The notes beneath the pieces were generated by a model, which was not told the origin of the DNA, did no database searches, and saw only the letters and a program-made list of their open reading frames with translations. A stretch of DNA of 13,932 nucleotides from assembly GCA_016762995.1 (NCBI GenBank), contig JAESUT010000124.1, positions 1 through 13,932 of the forward strand, written 5' to 3'. This document shows positions 7,124 through 13,345 of this stretch, piece after piece (within the stretch, counting starts at the first letter, position 1; each line of letters opens with the position of its first letter). The DNA is from Gammaproteobacteria bacterium. GTDB lineage: Bacteria; Pseudomonadota; Gammaproteobacteria; Pseudomonadales; Pseudohongiellaceae. The translations under genes and the position numbers were made by a program.

Positions 7124-7423
7124 ATGAAATATCTACTGTTAGCGGTCTTAGCTATTGTTGCTGCCTGCAACAGCGGCGCCCCTTCTTTCGTCGGTATGAA
7201 TGAGTTGGAACTCGCTGCATACAATCGTGAGTTGCCCCCTGAAAGGCATATTTATTGCGTTCAGGAGGCGACTACTTCGACTTTTATTCGCAAGCGCATT
7301 TGCCGCAGCTATGAAGATTGGATGGCACATAACGAGAGATCTGCAGCCACTCTAGATGTATTGAACTCGCGGCCCAATTACAGTCTGCCTAACTCGATCC
7401 AAGACGGGCCAGCACGTAATTGA
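7124..7423 (+). CDS. Small predicted lipoprotein
   Basis: 99 residues. The N-terminus MKYLLLAVLAIVAAC is a short signal peptide with a lipobox (VAAC), so Cys15 would be lipidated. The mature part of about 85 residues is hydrophilic, contains two further Cys residues (IYCVQ, RICRS) that could form a disulfide, and carries ICRSYEDWMAH, a pattern seen in several small gammaproteobacterial lipoprotein-like unknowns. AGGAG lies only 2 nt before the ATG, closer than ideal. The next gene begins 25 nt downstream in the same direction, so co-transcription is likely. Function unknown. Confidence 0.72.
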   Translation: MKYLLLAVLAIVAACNSGAPSFVGMNELELAAYNRELPPERHIYCVQEATTSTFIRKRICRSYEDWMAHNERSAATLDVLNSRPNYSLPNSIQDGPARN

Positions 7424-7448
7424 GCCAAAACTAGAAAGGACAAATAGG

Positions 7449-9356
7449 GTGCTCGCAGGAGCTCGAATTCTGGACAGGCGGACTATGAAGAGGAACAATT
7501 CTGATACCAATTTTGTAGGCGCTAGAAAGGGCGCTTCAGGCACCCTTGACGACCTGAAGAATAGCCCTCCAACACCCAAGGCTTGGCTACGCCCCTCACT
7601 GGTGAAGGTCGTAATGGGTCACCTAAAAGCGAATCAGCTTGTTCATTCCCGGCTCAGCCTAGATTCGATCATCTACAGTCACTTCTTCGATTCTTCTAAG
7701 GACCGCTATCGGATAGTCTGGTCCAAGAATATGATCACTTCAGCAGGCGTGTCTAGGATACAAAGAAAAGGCGCCGACGCGGAGCTGGTTCTGCATCTGC
7801 GGGATGGAGAAGAGGAGCGCGGCGACAACCCGCGCTGGATGCGTCAGGTGCTTGAGGGTTTATACGCTAAAGGAGGGCTAGCGAAAGAATCGGTTGAGAA
7901 TTTTCTTTATCTCACTCTGGTGCATGAGGCGAGTGAAATCCATCAGAGAAAGCAAGCAGAGACCTTGAATCCCGACATAAAGGCAGAGATAAGAGCTGAG
8001 CTAGAAGAGGCAAAGGCCTATTTATCCTATCCTGCGGATAGAAGAAAAGCTCTGAAGCAGTTATATAGGATTCTTGATGGCACGCACGATGCCTACAAAA
8101 AGATATACAGTCGCGAGCTTGACCTCTTTGAGAGCATAGGCGAAGAAAACCTGGGAACAATCGAAGGCCTGTTGGCGCTTATTGAATTTGTTCTGGGGAT
8201 GCCCGACTACGCGAAGGAATCAAAACTCTATCATGACGAAAGAACCAGACTGCAGCTGGCGAGGAGTCTGTTCGTTGACATCCTCCATGATTTTGCGAGC
8301 TCGAGCAAGACTGACCGGTGGGTGAGAGACGTGGAAAGTTCTGACGCGTTTGCTAGTCAGCCGGTTAAGTTTAACTACACAGAAAATTCCGAGGCGCTCA
8401 GCAAGCAGGCAGAGGAAATCTTTAGCTCGGCCGTGAGAATTATTGCAGCATTGAAAGGGGAAGGCTCAGGGTCAGAATCATTGCCCGGTAAGAGTCAGAT
8501 AAAGCGTGTTGTCGATAGTTTCAATGAGAAAATCGGTCAACTAGACTCCATTAAGGCTCAATTGAAATTAAATGAAGTCTTGAGTATACCTTCTCAATTG
8601 AAGGATGCGCTCGAGGATAATAAGCTCAACCGACACTTCTCTTACATGGATAAATTTGGAATATACTATTCTCTCGATCTTTCGCGTATTGATCTGAGAG
8701 GTTTAAATTTACATTCTGGCGACGATAAACGAACAGAAAATGACCGCTCCCGCGAAATCAATAAACACAAGGACGAGCGGGCTGATCTGAGAGGTGCTCA
8801 CTTTTTTGGTAGTGATATATCTGAGCGCGCCAATTTCAATGCGGCGCAGATGGATTTCGTGATCGCCTCTTACTCAAATCTTAGCGAAGTTGTTTTCACG
8901 CGGACCAAGGCGATAGGAATGGTGTTCTATGGCGCGAATGCGAATGAGGCACAATTTGAACATGCCAAAATGACCGCGGCAGACGCAAGAGGTATGAGCG
9001 CTAGCTTTGCGCGCATTCAAATGAAGGAAACTGACATTAATGGCATGAAAATCTGGCAATCTGACGTGCCAAGTTGGCAGAGAGCTTATGTTGATGTTTT
9101 TCAGCTTAAAGCGGCAGATAAAGTAGATGACGTTGAAAATGTAGATCGAGAATCTTTAAAGGAAGAACTCGACTTCTTGGACGACTCATTTCTGGATGAG
9201 TTAAAAGAGATAGATGAGACCGATACATTTCAGAGAGAGCAAACTTGGATTGAGCTCAGAGAAGTTGATGGGCAGCTTGATTTCTTAAAGGGTCGAGGCA
9301 TTGTATTTTACTCTAGAGACGAGGTGCTAACCTACAGCGTCAGTGAGCAGTCGTAG
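7449..9356 (+). CDS. Large pentapeptide-repeat protein with an unknown N-terminal region
   Basis: 635 residues. GTG at 7449 has AAAGGA 8 nt upstream; ATG at 7485 is an alternative start. There is no signal peptide, so it is probably cytoplasmic. Residues 1-400 are largely helical and not assigned. They contain HEASEIH at 159-165 and, 48 residues later, THDAYKKIYSRELDLFE (212-228), a spacing of His/Glu residues that recalls HExxE-type metallopeptidase-like domains, although the classic HExxH is absent. Residues about 409-535 hold pentapeptide repeats of the A(D/N)Lxx type (ADLRGAHFFGSDISERANFN and following, to KETDINGMKIW), which form a right-handed quadrilateral beta-helix. An acidic tail (VDDVENVDRESLKEELDFLDD) follows. 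It probably forms an operon with the lipoprotein upstream. Role unknown. Confidence 0.83.
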   Translation: MLAGARILDRRTMKRNNSDTNFVGARKGASGTLDDLKNSPPTPKAWLRPSLVKVVMGHLKANQLVHSRLSLDSIIYSHFFDSSKDRYRIVWSKNMITSAGVSRIQRKGADAELVLHLRDGEEERGDNPRWMRQVLEGLYAKGGLAKESVENFLYLTLVHEASEIHQRKQAETLNPDIKAEIRAELEEAKAYLSYPADRRKALKQLYRILDGTHDAYKKIYSRELDLFESIGEENLGTIEGLLALIEFVLGMPDYAKESKLYHDERTRLQLARSLFVDILHDFASSSKTDRWVRDVESSDAFASQPVKFNYTENSEALSKQAEEIFSSAVRIIAALKGEGSGSESLPGKSQIKRVVDSFNEKIGQLDSIKAQLKLNEVLSIPSQLKDALEDNKLNRHFSYMDKFGIYYSLDLSRIDLRGLNLHSGDDKRTENDRSREINKHKDERADLRGAHFFGSDISERANFNAAQMDFVIASYSNLSEVVFTRTKAIGMVFYGANANEAQFEHAKMTAADARGMSASFARIQMKETDINGMKIWQSDVPSWQRAYVDVFQLKAADKVDDVENVDRESLKEELDFLDDSFLDELKEIDETDTFQREQTWIELREVDGQLDFLKGRGIVFYSRDEVLTYSVSEQS

Positions 9357-9455
9357 TTTGTGCATGCCCCTCTGGATGAAAACAATTCCGAATCTAAGCA
9401 GAATCAATAGATGTAAAAATATCTGACAGGAAGTAGGAATATTTCTGCTTTCCGA

Positions 9456-9794
9456 TTATTTAAGCCTTACCAGAACCGCACCCGCGTTAAAGGGTTCGGA
9501 TTCAAAGTCCATGACGTCACCGCGAAACTTAAGATCGCGTAGTGTCAGTATTACCTCGTCACGAATCAGCCCCGATCCAACTACCAATCGAATAGACATG
9601 GCGATACCTTTTCGGGCTAGATCGATCTCGCCTTGCATTTTTTGTAGCGCCTCACTAACGCGCTCACCTTGGTGCGCAATATCAACAGTGATAGTTGAGC
9701 CATCATGTTGAAGATGCAGCGGATTATCACATTTTGGGCAATTACCCACGGCATCGCTAACGCTCATGCCACACTCCAGGCAAGTCTGTTGCAT
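9456..9794 (-). CDS. Zinc-ribbon protein with an Smr-like domain
   Basis: 112 residues from ATG at 9794; a GTG at 9803 would add three residues but has no ribosome binding site. The N-terminus has a zinc ribbon with Cys5, Cys8, Cys19 and Cys22 (CLECG…CPKC). Residues about 33-112 follow the Smr (MutS2 C-terminal) fold: ITVDIAHQGERVSEALQKMQ in place of the usual LDLHG start, then a glycine turn VVGSGLIRDEV, then GAVLVRLK as the last strand. The diagnostic LDLHG and HGxG motifs are both altered, so the His residues tied to nuclease activity in canonical Smr proteins are not in place. A nucleic-acid binding rather than cleaving role is my inference. It converges on the pentapeptide gene (99 bp apart). 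Confidence 0.72.
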   Translation of the reverse strand: MQQTCLECGMSVSDAVGNCPKCDNPLHLQHDGSTITVDIAHQGERVSEALQKMQGEIDLARKGIAMSIRLVVGSGLIRDEVILTLRDLKFRGDVMDFESEPFNAGAVLVRLK

Positions 9795-10000
9795 TATTTT
9801 CACTCACAGATAAGCAGAAGCATCAGGTTATCCCCAAACTAAAATCTTGTCCAGATTCATGGGTTTTGCAAGGAATCGGAGGAATCGTAGAGCAATATAA
9901 CCCACCGCGAGAGATAGGCCGCGGATGAGTTTAGGATAAATTTCCCTCCTTCAGAGCACGCTAAAAACACAGGGTTTCATCGGCTTCCTTTAAGCTCGCA
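9795..10000. other. Intergenic region with a short minus-strand open frame
   Basis: No firmly supported gene. On the minus strand a frame of about 41 codons ends at TAA 9828-9830 and reads …LIRGLSLAVGYIALRFLRFL…, hydrophobic and basic. A perfect AAGGAGG lies at its beginning, but no ATG, GTG or TTG follows at a usable distance. It could be a remnant or chance. The promoter of the Smr-like gene should also lie here. Confidence 0.3.
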
Positions 10001-10243
10001 TTGGTGGAAAACCTAGGTGCGAGAAAATACAAGCTGGTGTTTAGTCTTATTTTCTTGCTTGGATTGGGATTAATTATTTATGGCTTTAGTTTCTCGAGCT
10101 TTATTCCGCTATGGGACCCTTCGCTTGCATGCTCCTGCGGATTGGGAATTAAAGTGTTAGTACCGATCGAGTCATTCTTCAATCACCGTGGGCGGGAAGA
10201 ACAGGTTCAATGCTCGATTGCTGGCAAAGGGTACAAAGCCTAA
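10001..10243 (+). CDS. Doubtful small membrane protein overlapping the GH114 gene
   Basis: 80 residues starting at TTG 10001 (or the adjacent GTG). It has one clear hydrophobic segment, KLVFSLIFLLGLGLIIYGFSF, then a short Cys pair (CSC). The last 72 bp overlap the 3' end of the GH114 gene on the other strand. There is no recognisable ribosome binding site and no family. The first 55 codons lie in otherwise empty DNA, which is why I list it; the overlapping tail may not be real coding sequence. Confidence 0.3.
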   Translation: MVENLGARKYKLVFSLIFLLGLGLIIYGFSFSSFIPLWDPSLACSCGLGIKVLVPIESFFNHRGREEQVQCSIAGKGYKA

Positions 10244-11554
10244 GGCTCGAGAGGTCTCGAAAACGAAGTTAACGTTGTCTGGCTGCAGGGCATAATCCAC
10301 GGTAAAGACAATGACGCCTTTCTCGCGGGCAAGGGCCAGCTCGCTTATATATGCCTCACTGCTCACGTGCAGTGTACTGTCGGTAAATGTCTCGTATTGC
10401 TCCCTACACGCTGTCGACAGACTGCTCACATAGGCATTGGTTTCGACATCGGCCTCCGTTCGGGGCAAGGGGCAGTCGCCAGGCGGGTCGTTGTCGGCGG
10501 CCCCATCGAACCAAACCTGTTCTTGTGCAATGGCATCTACAGCGTTCAGATATTCATCGTCTGCAACTAATTCAGCCGCGTTCTGTCCTATGACGATGAA
10601 GTTGGGCTGCTGGTTTCGTGTAAAATTCGCGATGTCGGTTACCCACCAGATCATCTCTTGTCGAGGGTCGACGCCGTCTTGCTGCGCCGCCGCGATGATG
10701 TTGTCGTCGGAATAGGCCTCAATCCAATCCAGATAAACCCCGTCAAAGCCGAGATCGAGAATATCCTGCAGATAACCATCTACACCTAACCAGATATCGC
10801 GCCAATCATCGTGCCAATAGGCCACCGGGAAATTGCCCTCCCAGCCATCTGGGTCCAAGGCTGTAATCCACTCAGGGTTGCCGACGCCCCAACCGGGCTG
10901 CCAGTAGCTGCGAAAATCTTCTGCCTGTCCGATATCGATATAGGCCATGACAAGCTTAGGTTTAGGGGCGCTCTGTAACTCAGCAACCACCGCCGCCATC
11001 GGAAAATCTGTATTATTTGCCTCTGAAGGAATGAAATCCAGCACCACCATGTCGTACTCCGACGCGGTGATTTTCTCCACCATATCCTGCTCAAGGTTTA
11101 CATCTATCATATAGAACCAAGTAGAAACTTTTGCCAGGCTCGGTTTGCCGCTCCCAAGCGCATCAGCGCAACCCGGGTTTTCCGCCGCTGTTCCTAGCGC
11201 TAAACTCGAAGATTCAACATCGAGATTCATCGTCAGGGTGTATTCGGAATCATTATAAACAAGACAATTTATCGTCAGCGTGCTGCCTTCAAATATTGCT
11301 GATACTGCTTCCGTAGAATCGATTTCGCTTGCGCTATTAACTACCCAATTGGGATTTGCGTAGCTTAAACCCACCTGAAAATAGTCTGATCCGAACCTTA
11401 AGACAGGGATGCTGATGGAGAGATCGGATTCGACGATCGCTTCATTGACGGCATGGCCAGGGCTGGAGGCGCAAGCGACGGCCCCGCAAAAAAATAAGCC
11501 GTAGATTGTTTTATTTGTTGGTTTGGTCATGTGTGTGAGGTTATGTTCAACCAT
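10172..11554 (-). CDS. Secreted GH114-family glycosidase (endo-alpha-1,4-polygalactosaminidase type)
   Basis: 460 residues from ATG at 11554, or 452 from ATG at 11530, which gives a cleaner signal peptide (TKPTNKTIYGLFFCGAVACA, cleavage around SPGHA). After a beta-rich N-terminal part (about 40-140), residues 144-450 match the GH114/TM1410 alpha/beta barrel: VVLDFIPSEAN, PKLVMAYIDIGQAEDFRSYW, GNFPVAYWHDDWRDIW, GFDGVYLDWIEAYSD and PNFIVIGQNA. Asp172 and the Asp276/Glu279 pair in YLDWIEAY are candidate active-site acids. Members such as fungal Ega3 cleave alpha-1,4-linked galactosaminoglycan, and the bacterial PelA hydrolase is related; a role in degrading an exopolysaccharide outside the cell is inferred. 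Transcribed alone, with a possible short upstream ORF touching its start. Confidence 0.9.
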   Translation of the reverse strand: MVEHNLTHMTKPTNKTIYGLFFCGAVACASSPGHAVNEAIVESDLSISIPVLRFGSDYFQVGLSYANPNWVVNSASEIDSTEAVSAIFEGSTLTINCLVYNDSEYTLTMNLDVESSSLALGTAAENPGCADALGSGKPSLAKVSTWFYMIDVNLEQDMVEKITASEYDMVVLDFIPSEANNTDFPMAAVVAELQSAPKPKLVMAYIDIGQAEDFRSYWQPGWGVGNPEWITALDPDGWEGNFPVAYWHDDWRDIWLGVDGYLQDILDLGFDGVYLDWIEAYSDDNIIAAAQQDGVDPRQEMIWWVTDIANFTRNQQPNFIVIGQNAAELVADDEYLNAVDAIAQEQVWFDGAADNDPPGDCPLPRTEADVETNAYVSSLSTACREQYETFTDSTLHVSSEAYISELALAREKGVIVFTVDYALQPDNVNFVFETSRALGFVPFASNRALNLFFPPTVIEE

Positions 11555-11781
11555 GTTAATTCAATGTGAATTTCAAATTGAGGGAGGGGCACGCTAATCA
11601 CTTGGTGTAATTTTGTAGATTTCTGATAGAAAGAGATTTTCAAAATCAGAGTGTCTCCTACTTTTAACAACAGCGCAATTGGACAAGCTGGCGGTACAGC
11701 CGCCTGTCTAATGGAGTAATTCTGGCCAACAAGCCGCTGGGCTGACACTGCAAAGATCAGCAGGAATTGCGCAGGTAGTCC
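11527..11781 (-). CDS. Possible small secreted protein overlapping the GH114 start
   Basis: On the minus strand a frame is open from just after a TAA near 11790 to TGA at 11527-11529. It reads LPAQFLLIFAVSAQRLVGQN at the beginning, which looks like the core and cleavage site of a signal peptide, then strand-like sequence (GDTLILKISFYQK, PQFEIHIELTW). Its TGA overlaps the ATG at 11530 of the GH114 gene as ATGA, the arrangement of translational coupling. Against it: no ATG precedes the hydrophobic stretch (CTG codons or GTG at 11748 are the only options) and no family is known. It could also be a degraded gene. Confidence 0.28.
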   Translation of the reverse strand, partial: GLPAQFLLIFAVSAQRLVGQNYSIRQAAVPPACPIALLLKVGDTLILKISFYQKSTKLHQVISVPLPQFEIHIELTWLNITSHT

Positions 11782-11872
11782 TAGTTTTTAGTATGCCTAT
11801 CTCAAAACATCTCTTATAGGGCGCCTATTTCTGGTAGTCTCCACATTCTATATATTATTTTAGGACAATTTT
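11782..11872. promoter_or_regulatory. Leader with ribosome binding site for the B-box gene
   Basis: AT-rich sequence (CATTCTATATATTATTTT) ending in AGGA at 11862-11865, which is 7 nt before the GTG at 11873 and decides that start. The AT-rich run may include the -10 region, but I cannot identify a confident -35. Confidence 0.4.
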
Positions 11873-12478
11873 GTGGGCTGTATAAACCACCCCAACGCTC
11901 CGGTATCGGCAACTTGCAAAAAGTGCAAATCTGAACTTTGCGGTATCTGCACCCAATATCTGGACTCTGGTGAGTACTGTGAAAGGTGCGCGTCGGTGGC
12001 TGAGGCTGATGCCTACGTGAAATCCCGCGACAGCAACGAGGAATTGCGGCAAGTGGAAATGGCTCAGATCACCACGGCCCGGATTACAGAAGAAGAGGAT
12101 AGGATAAAGAGCCGGAGCAAGGACGCCATATTTGTAAAGGGTGGCGCTGTTATGGGTGCCCTAATGATCATTGCATCCCTGGGCCTGTATGCCTTTCCTA
12201 ATCTAATGAAATCAGATGAGCAGCTTACAGAGGAGCAAAGTATTACGCGCTTGGTGGCTTGCCAAGAGGTTTTCCAGGCAATTGGAATCATGCTATCTGA
12301 AGGTCGAATTCCGGATAGCTCAATGAGTTGTCCGGGCACGAATATCCCTAATATTATTTTACGCCAAGGTGCCAAGGTAACTGTATCGCACCCTAATCCT
12401 CGCCAGTTTGGGCTAGACGAGCTCTACGTTACCAGTGATTCACATCGCGTGGTGATGGTGGGGCAGGGTCAAGGATAA
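11873..12478 (+). CDS. B-box-type zinc-finger membrane protein
   Basis: 201 residues from GTG at 11873. The N-terminus is a B-box-like zinc finger: Cys3, His6, Cys15, Cys18, Cys23, Cys26, Cys36 and Cys39 in CINHPNAPVSATCKKCKSEL followed by CGICTQYL…YCERC. A charged helical linker (about 42-89) precedes one membrane helix (GGAVMGALMIIASLGLYAFP, 90-109). The remaining 90 residues, beginning KSDEQLTEEQSITRLVACQEVF, would be on the other side of the membrane and carry two Cys (LVACQ, MSCPG). The finger should sit in the cytoplasm by the positive-inside rule. The pilin-like gene starts 5 nt after its stop, with its ribosome binding site inside the end of this gene, so the two are almost surely translated together. 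A role in assembly or regulation of that pilin is inferred. Confidence 0.83.
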   Translation: MGCINHPNAPVSATCKKCKSELCGICTQYLDSGEYCERCASVAEADAYVKSRDSNEELRQVEMAQITTARITEEEDRIKSRSKDAIFVKGGAVMGALMIIASLGLYAFPNLMKSDEQLTEEQSITRLVACQEVFQAIGIMLSEGRIPDSSMSCPGTNIPNIILRQGAKVTVSHPNPRQFGLDELYVTSDSHRVVMVGQGQG

Positions 12479-12483
12479 TTATT

Positions 12484-12897
12484 ATGAAAAAATCCCAGCA
12501 GGGCTTTACTCTGATTGAAGTGCTTATTGTCACAGCGATAATTGGTGTTTTGGCTGCTGTTGCGCTTCCTGCATACGCGATATACACCGATTCAGCAAGG
12601 TTCACGGAAGCCGAGCTTGCTGCGGGGCTTTACCAGAACGCGATAGTAGTCGCGGCCAATGCTCAACGCTTTAACGCCTTAACGGATATTAACGAAGGCA
12701 CTCTTGGCGTTGCAGATTTCCAGCCTCGAGATTTTGATACTCACGGAATCCATGTGCATGACGGGATTATAATCCTAACCTGGAAGGAGGACGGTACGCC
12801 GTTGGATGGAGTGACATATACCATGGCTGCACAATCTTTCGAGCCGCCCATCCGTTGGGTTGTAGGTGGCACTTGTGTATTTGGCGGCCTTTGTTGA
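12484..12897 (+). CDS. Type IV pilin-like protein
   Basis: 137 residues. The prepilin leader is short (MKKSQQG) and is followed by FTLIEVLIVTAIIGVLAAVALPAY: cleavage and N-methylation after Gly7 by prepilin peptidase, with the conserved Glu5 of the mature protein at residue 12. The hydrophobic alpha-1 helix runs to about residue 30; the globular part is only about 100 residues and ends in CVFGGLC, where Cys131 and the terminal Cys137 could form a very small disulfide loop. Major PilA proteins usually have a larger D-region, so a minor pilin or pseudopilin is possible. AAGGA lies 8 nt before the ATG, within the last codons of the B-box gene. No pilus assembly genes are in the window. Confidence 0.92.
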   Translation: MKKSQQGFTLIEVLIVTAIIGVLAAVALPAYAIYTDSARFTEAELAAGLYQNAIVVAANAQRFNALTDINEGTLGVADFQPRDFDTHGIHVHDGIIILTWKEDGTPLDGVTYTMAAQSFEPPIRWVVGGTCVFGGLC

Positions 12898-12997
12898 TAA
12901 GAGGAATCAGGGGGGTAGCCGATCACTCGAAACCCCTTTAGCTGCGAGTTAAGCTACTAAAAATCCCTAAAGAAGTATTCGCTCCTGACAAATTCTT

Positions 12998-13009
12998 GGA
13001 AGGGTCAAA
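12998..13009 (+). promoter_or_regulatory. Strong ribosome binding site for the selenoprotein start
   Basis: GGAAGGG at 12998-13004 followed by TCAAA and ATG at 13010. This is among the best-spaced sites in the window and is one of the main reasons to treat the short ATG-TGA frame as the start of a real gene. Confidence 0.7.
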
Positions 13010-13345
13010 ATGAAAGTTAAAATCACTTATTGTACGATTTGAAACTACCTGCCAGACGCCGCTAGTGTGTCGGCAGAAATCAAATCATCTACTGGTGTGG
13101 ATGCCGCGCTCATTTCTGGACGCGGGGGTATCTTCGGCGTAAAAAGAGATGACGTGGTGATATTCTCCGTTAAACTCCTCCGTCTCTTGCTCGCCTTATT
13201 CGAAAGGGCTATCTTCTTTCTTCGGTATACTGGGATTATCGGCAGCGCCAAAGCTGCCCACCCCTACCGGCGCCGCCCCGCCAGCGCCACCAGGGGTGTC
13301 GCTGGCGGCCACGATCACCGCAGGCGGCGCCTGCTGCGATCCTAG
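13010..13345 (+). CDS. Selenoprotein W-like (Rdx family) redox protein with in-frame TGA
   Basis: From ATG 13010 the frame reads MKVKITYCTI, TGA (13040-13042), NYLPDAASVSAEIKSSTGVD, AALISGRGGIFGVKRDDVVI, FS. With TGA as selenocysteine (residue 11) this matches the SelW/Rdx family: a first beta strand, then the redox motif CxxU (C8-T-I-U11), then NYxPxAA, an amphipathic helix, LIxGxGGxF and a closing strand VVIFS. The family is a small thioredoxin-like fold, often Cys in place of Sec. A SECIS-like hairpin follows the TGA. Recognisable similarity ends near 13168; the formal frame runs on to TAG at 13343-13345 and overlaps the minus-strand gene. The usual Glu of GGxFEV is Gly43 and the C-terminal RFP motif is missing, so a frameshift near 13168 or a decaying copy is possible. 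Use needs SelA/SelB/SelC/SelD elsewhere in the genome. Confidence 0.8.
13049..13076 (+). promoter_or_regulatory. Candidate bacterial SECIS element
   Basis: CTGCC (13049-13053) pairs with GGCAG (13072-13076), then after a bulged A, GAC (13055-13057) pairs with GTC (13069-13071), extended by G.T and C-G pairs and possibly C60-G65 with U66 bulged. The apical loop then starts with G (13061). It begins 6 nt after the TGA and its loop is about 18 nt from the TGA, in the range for bacterial SECIS hairpins, which lie in the coding region just after UGA and recruit SelB. Confidence 0.68.

Noticed and set aside
7000..7224. Minus-strand open frame of 74 codons
   Set aside because: It overlaps the start of the lipoprotein gene, has no suitable ribosome binding site and no recognisable product.
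9428..9452. Imperfect hairpin between the pentapeptide gene and the Smr-like gene
   Set aside because: Several mismatches and no close T-run on either strand; too weak to list as a terminator.
10786..11094. Minus-strand 102-codon frame inside the GH114 gene
   Set aside because: Same-strand shadow in another frame; its Trp/Arg/Ser-rich translation is typical of off-frame reading.
12906..12972. Possible terminator after the pilin-like gene (AGGGG…CCCCT, then TAGCT…AGCTA)
   Set aside because: Stems are only 5 bp with long loops and no T-run follows, so the call is not supportable.
13045..13251. Minus-strand open frame of 68 codons
   Set aside because: It is the antisense of the selenoprotein reading frame and overlaps the end of the Ala-rich gene in another frame; the plus-strand interpretation has motif support.
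13067..13345. Separate 92-aa gene starting at GTG 13067
   Set aside because: This is the downstream part of the TGA-containing frame; starting here would remove the first strand and redox motif, and no ribosome binding site precedes it.
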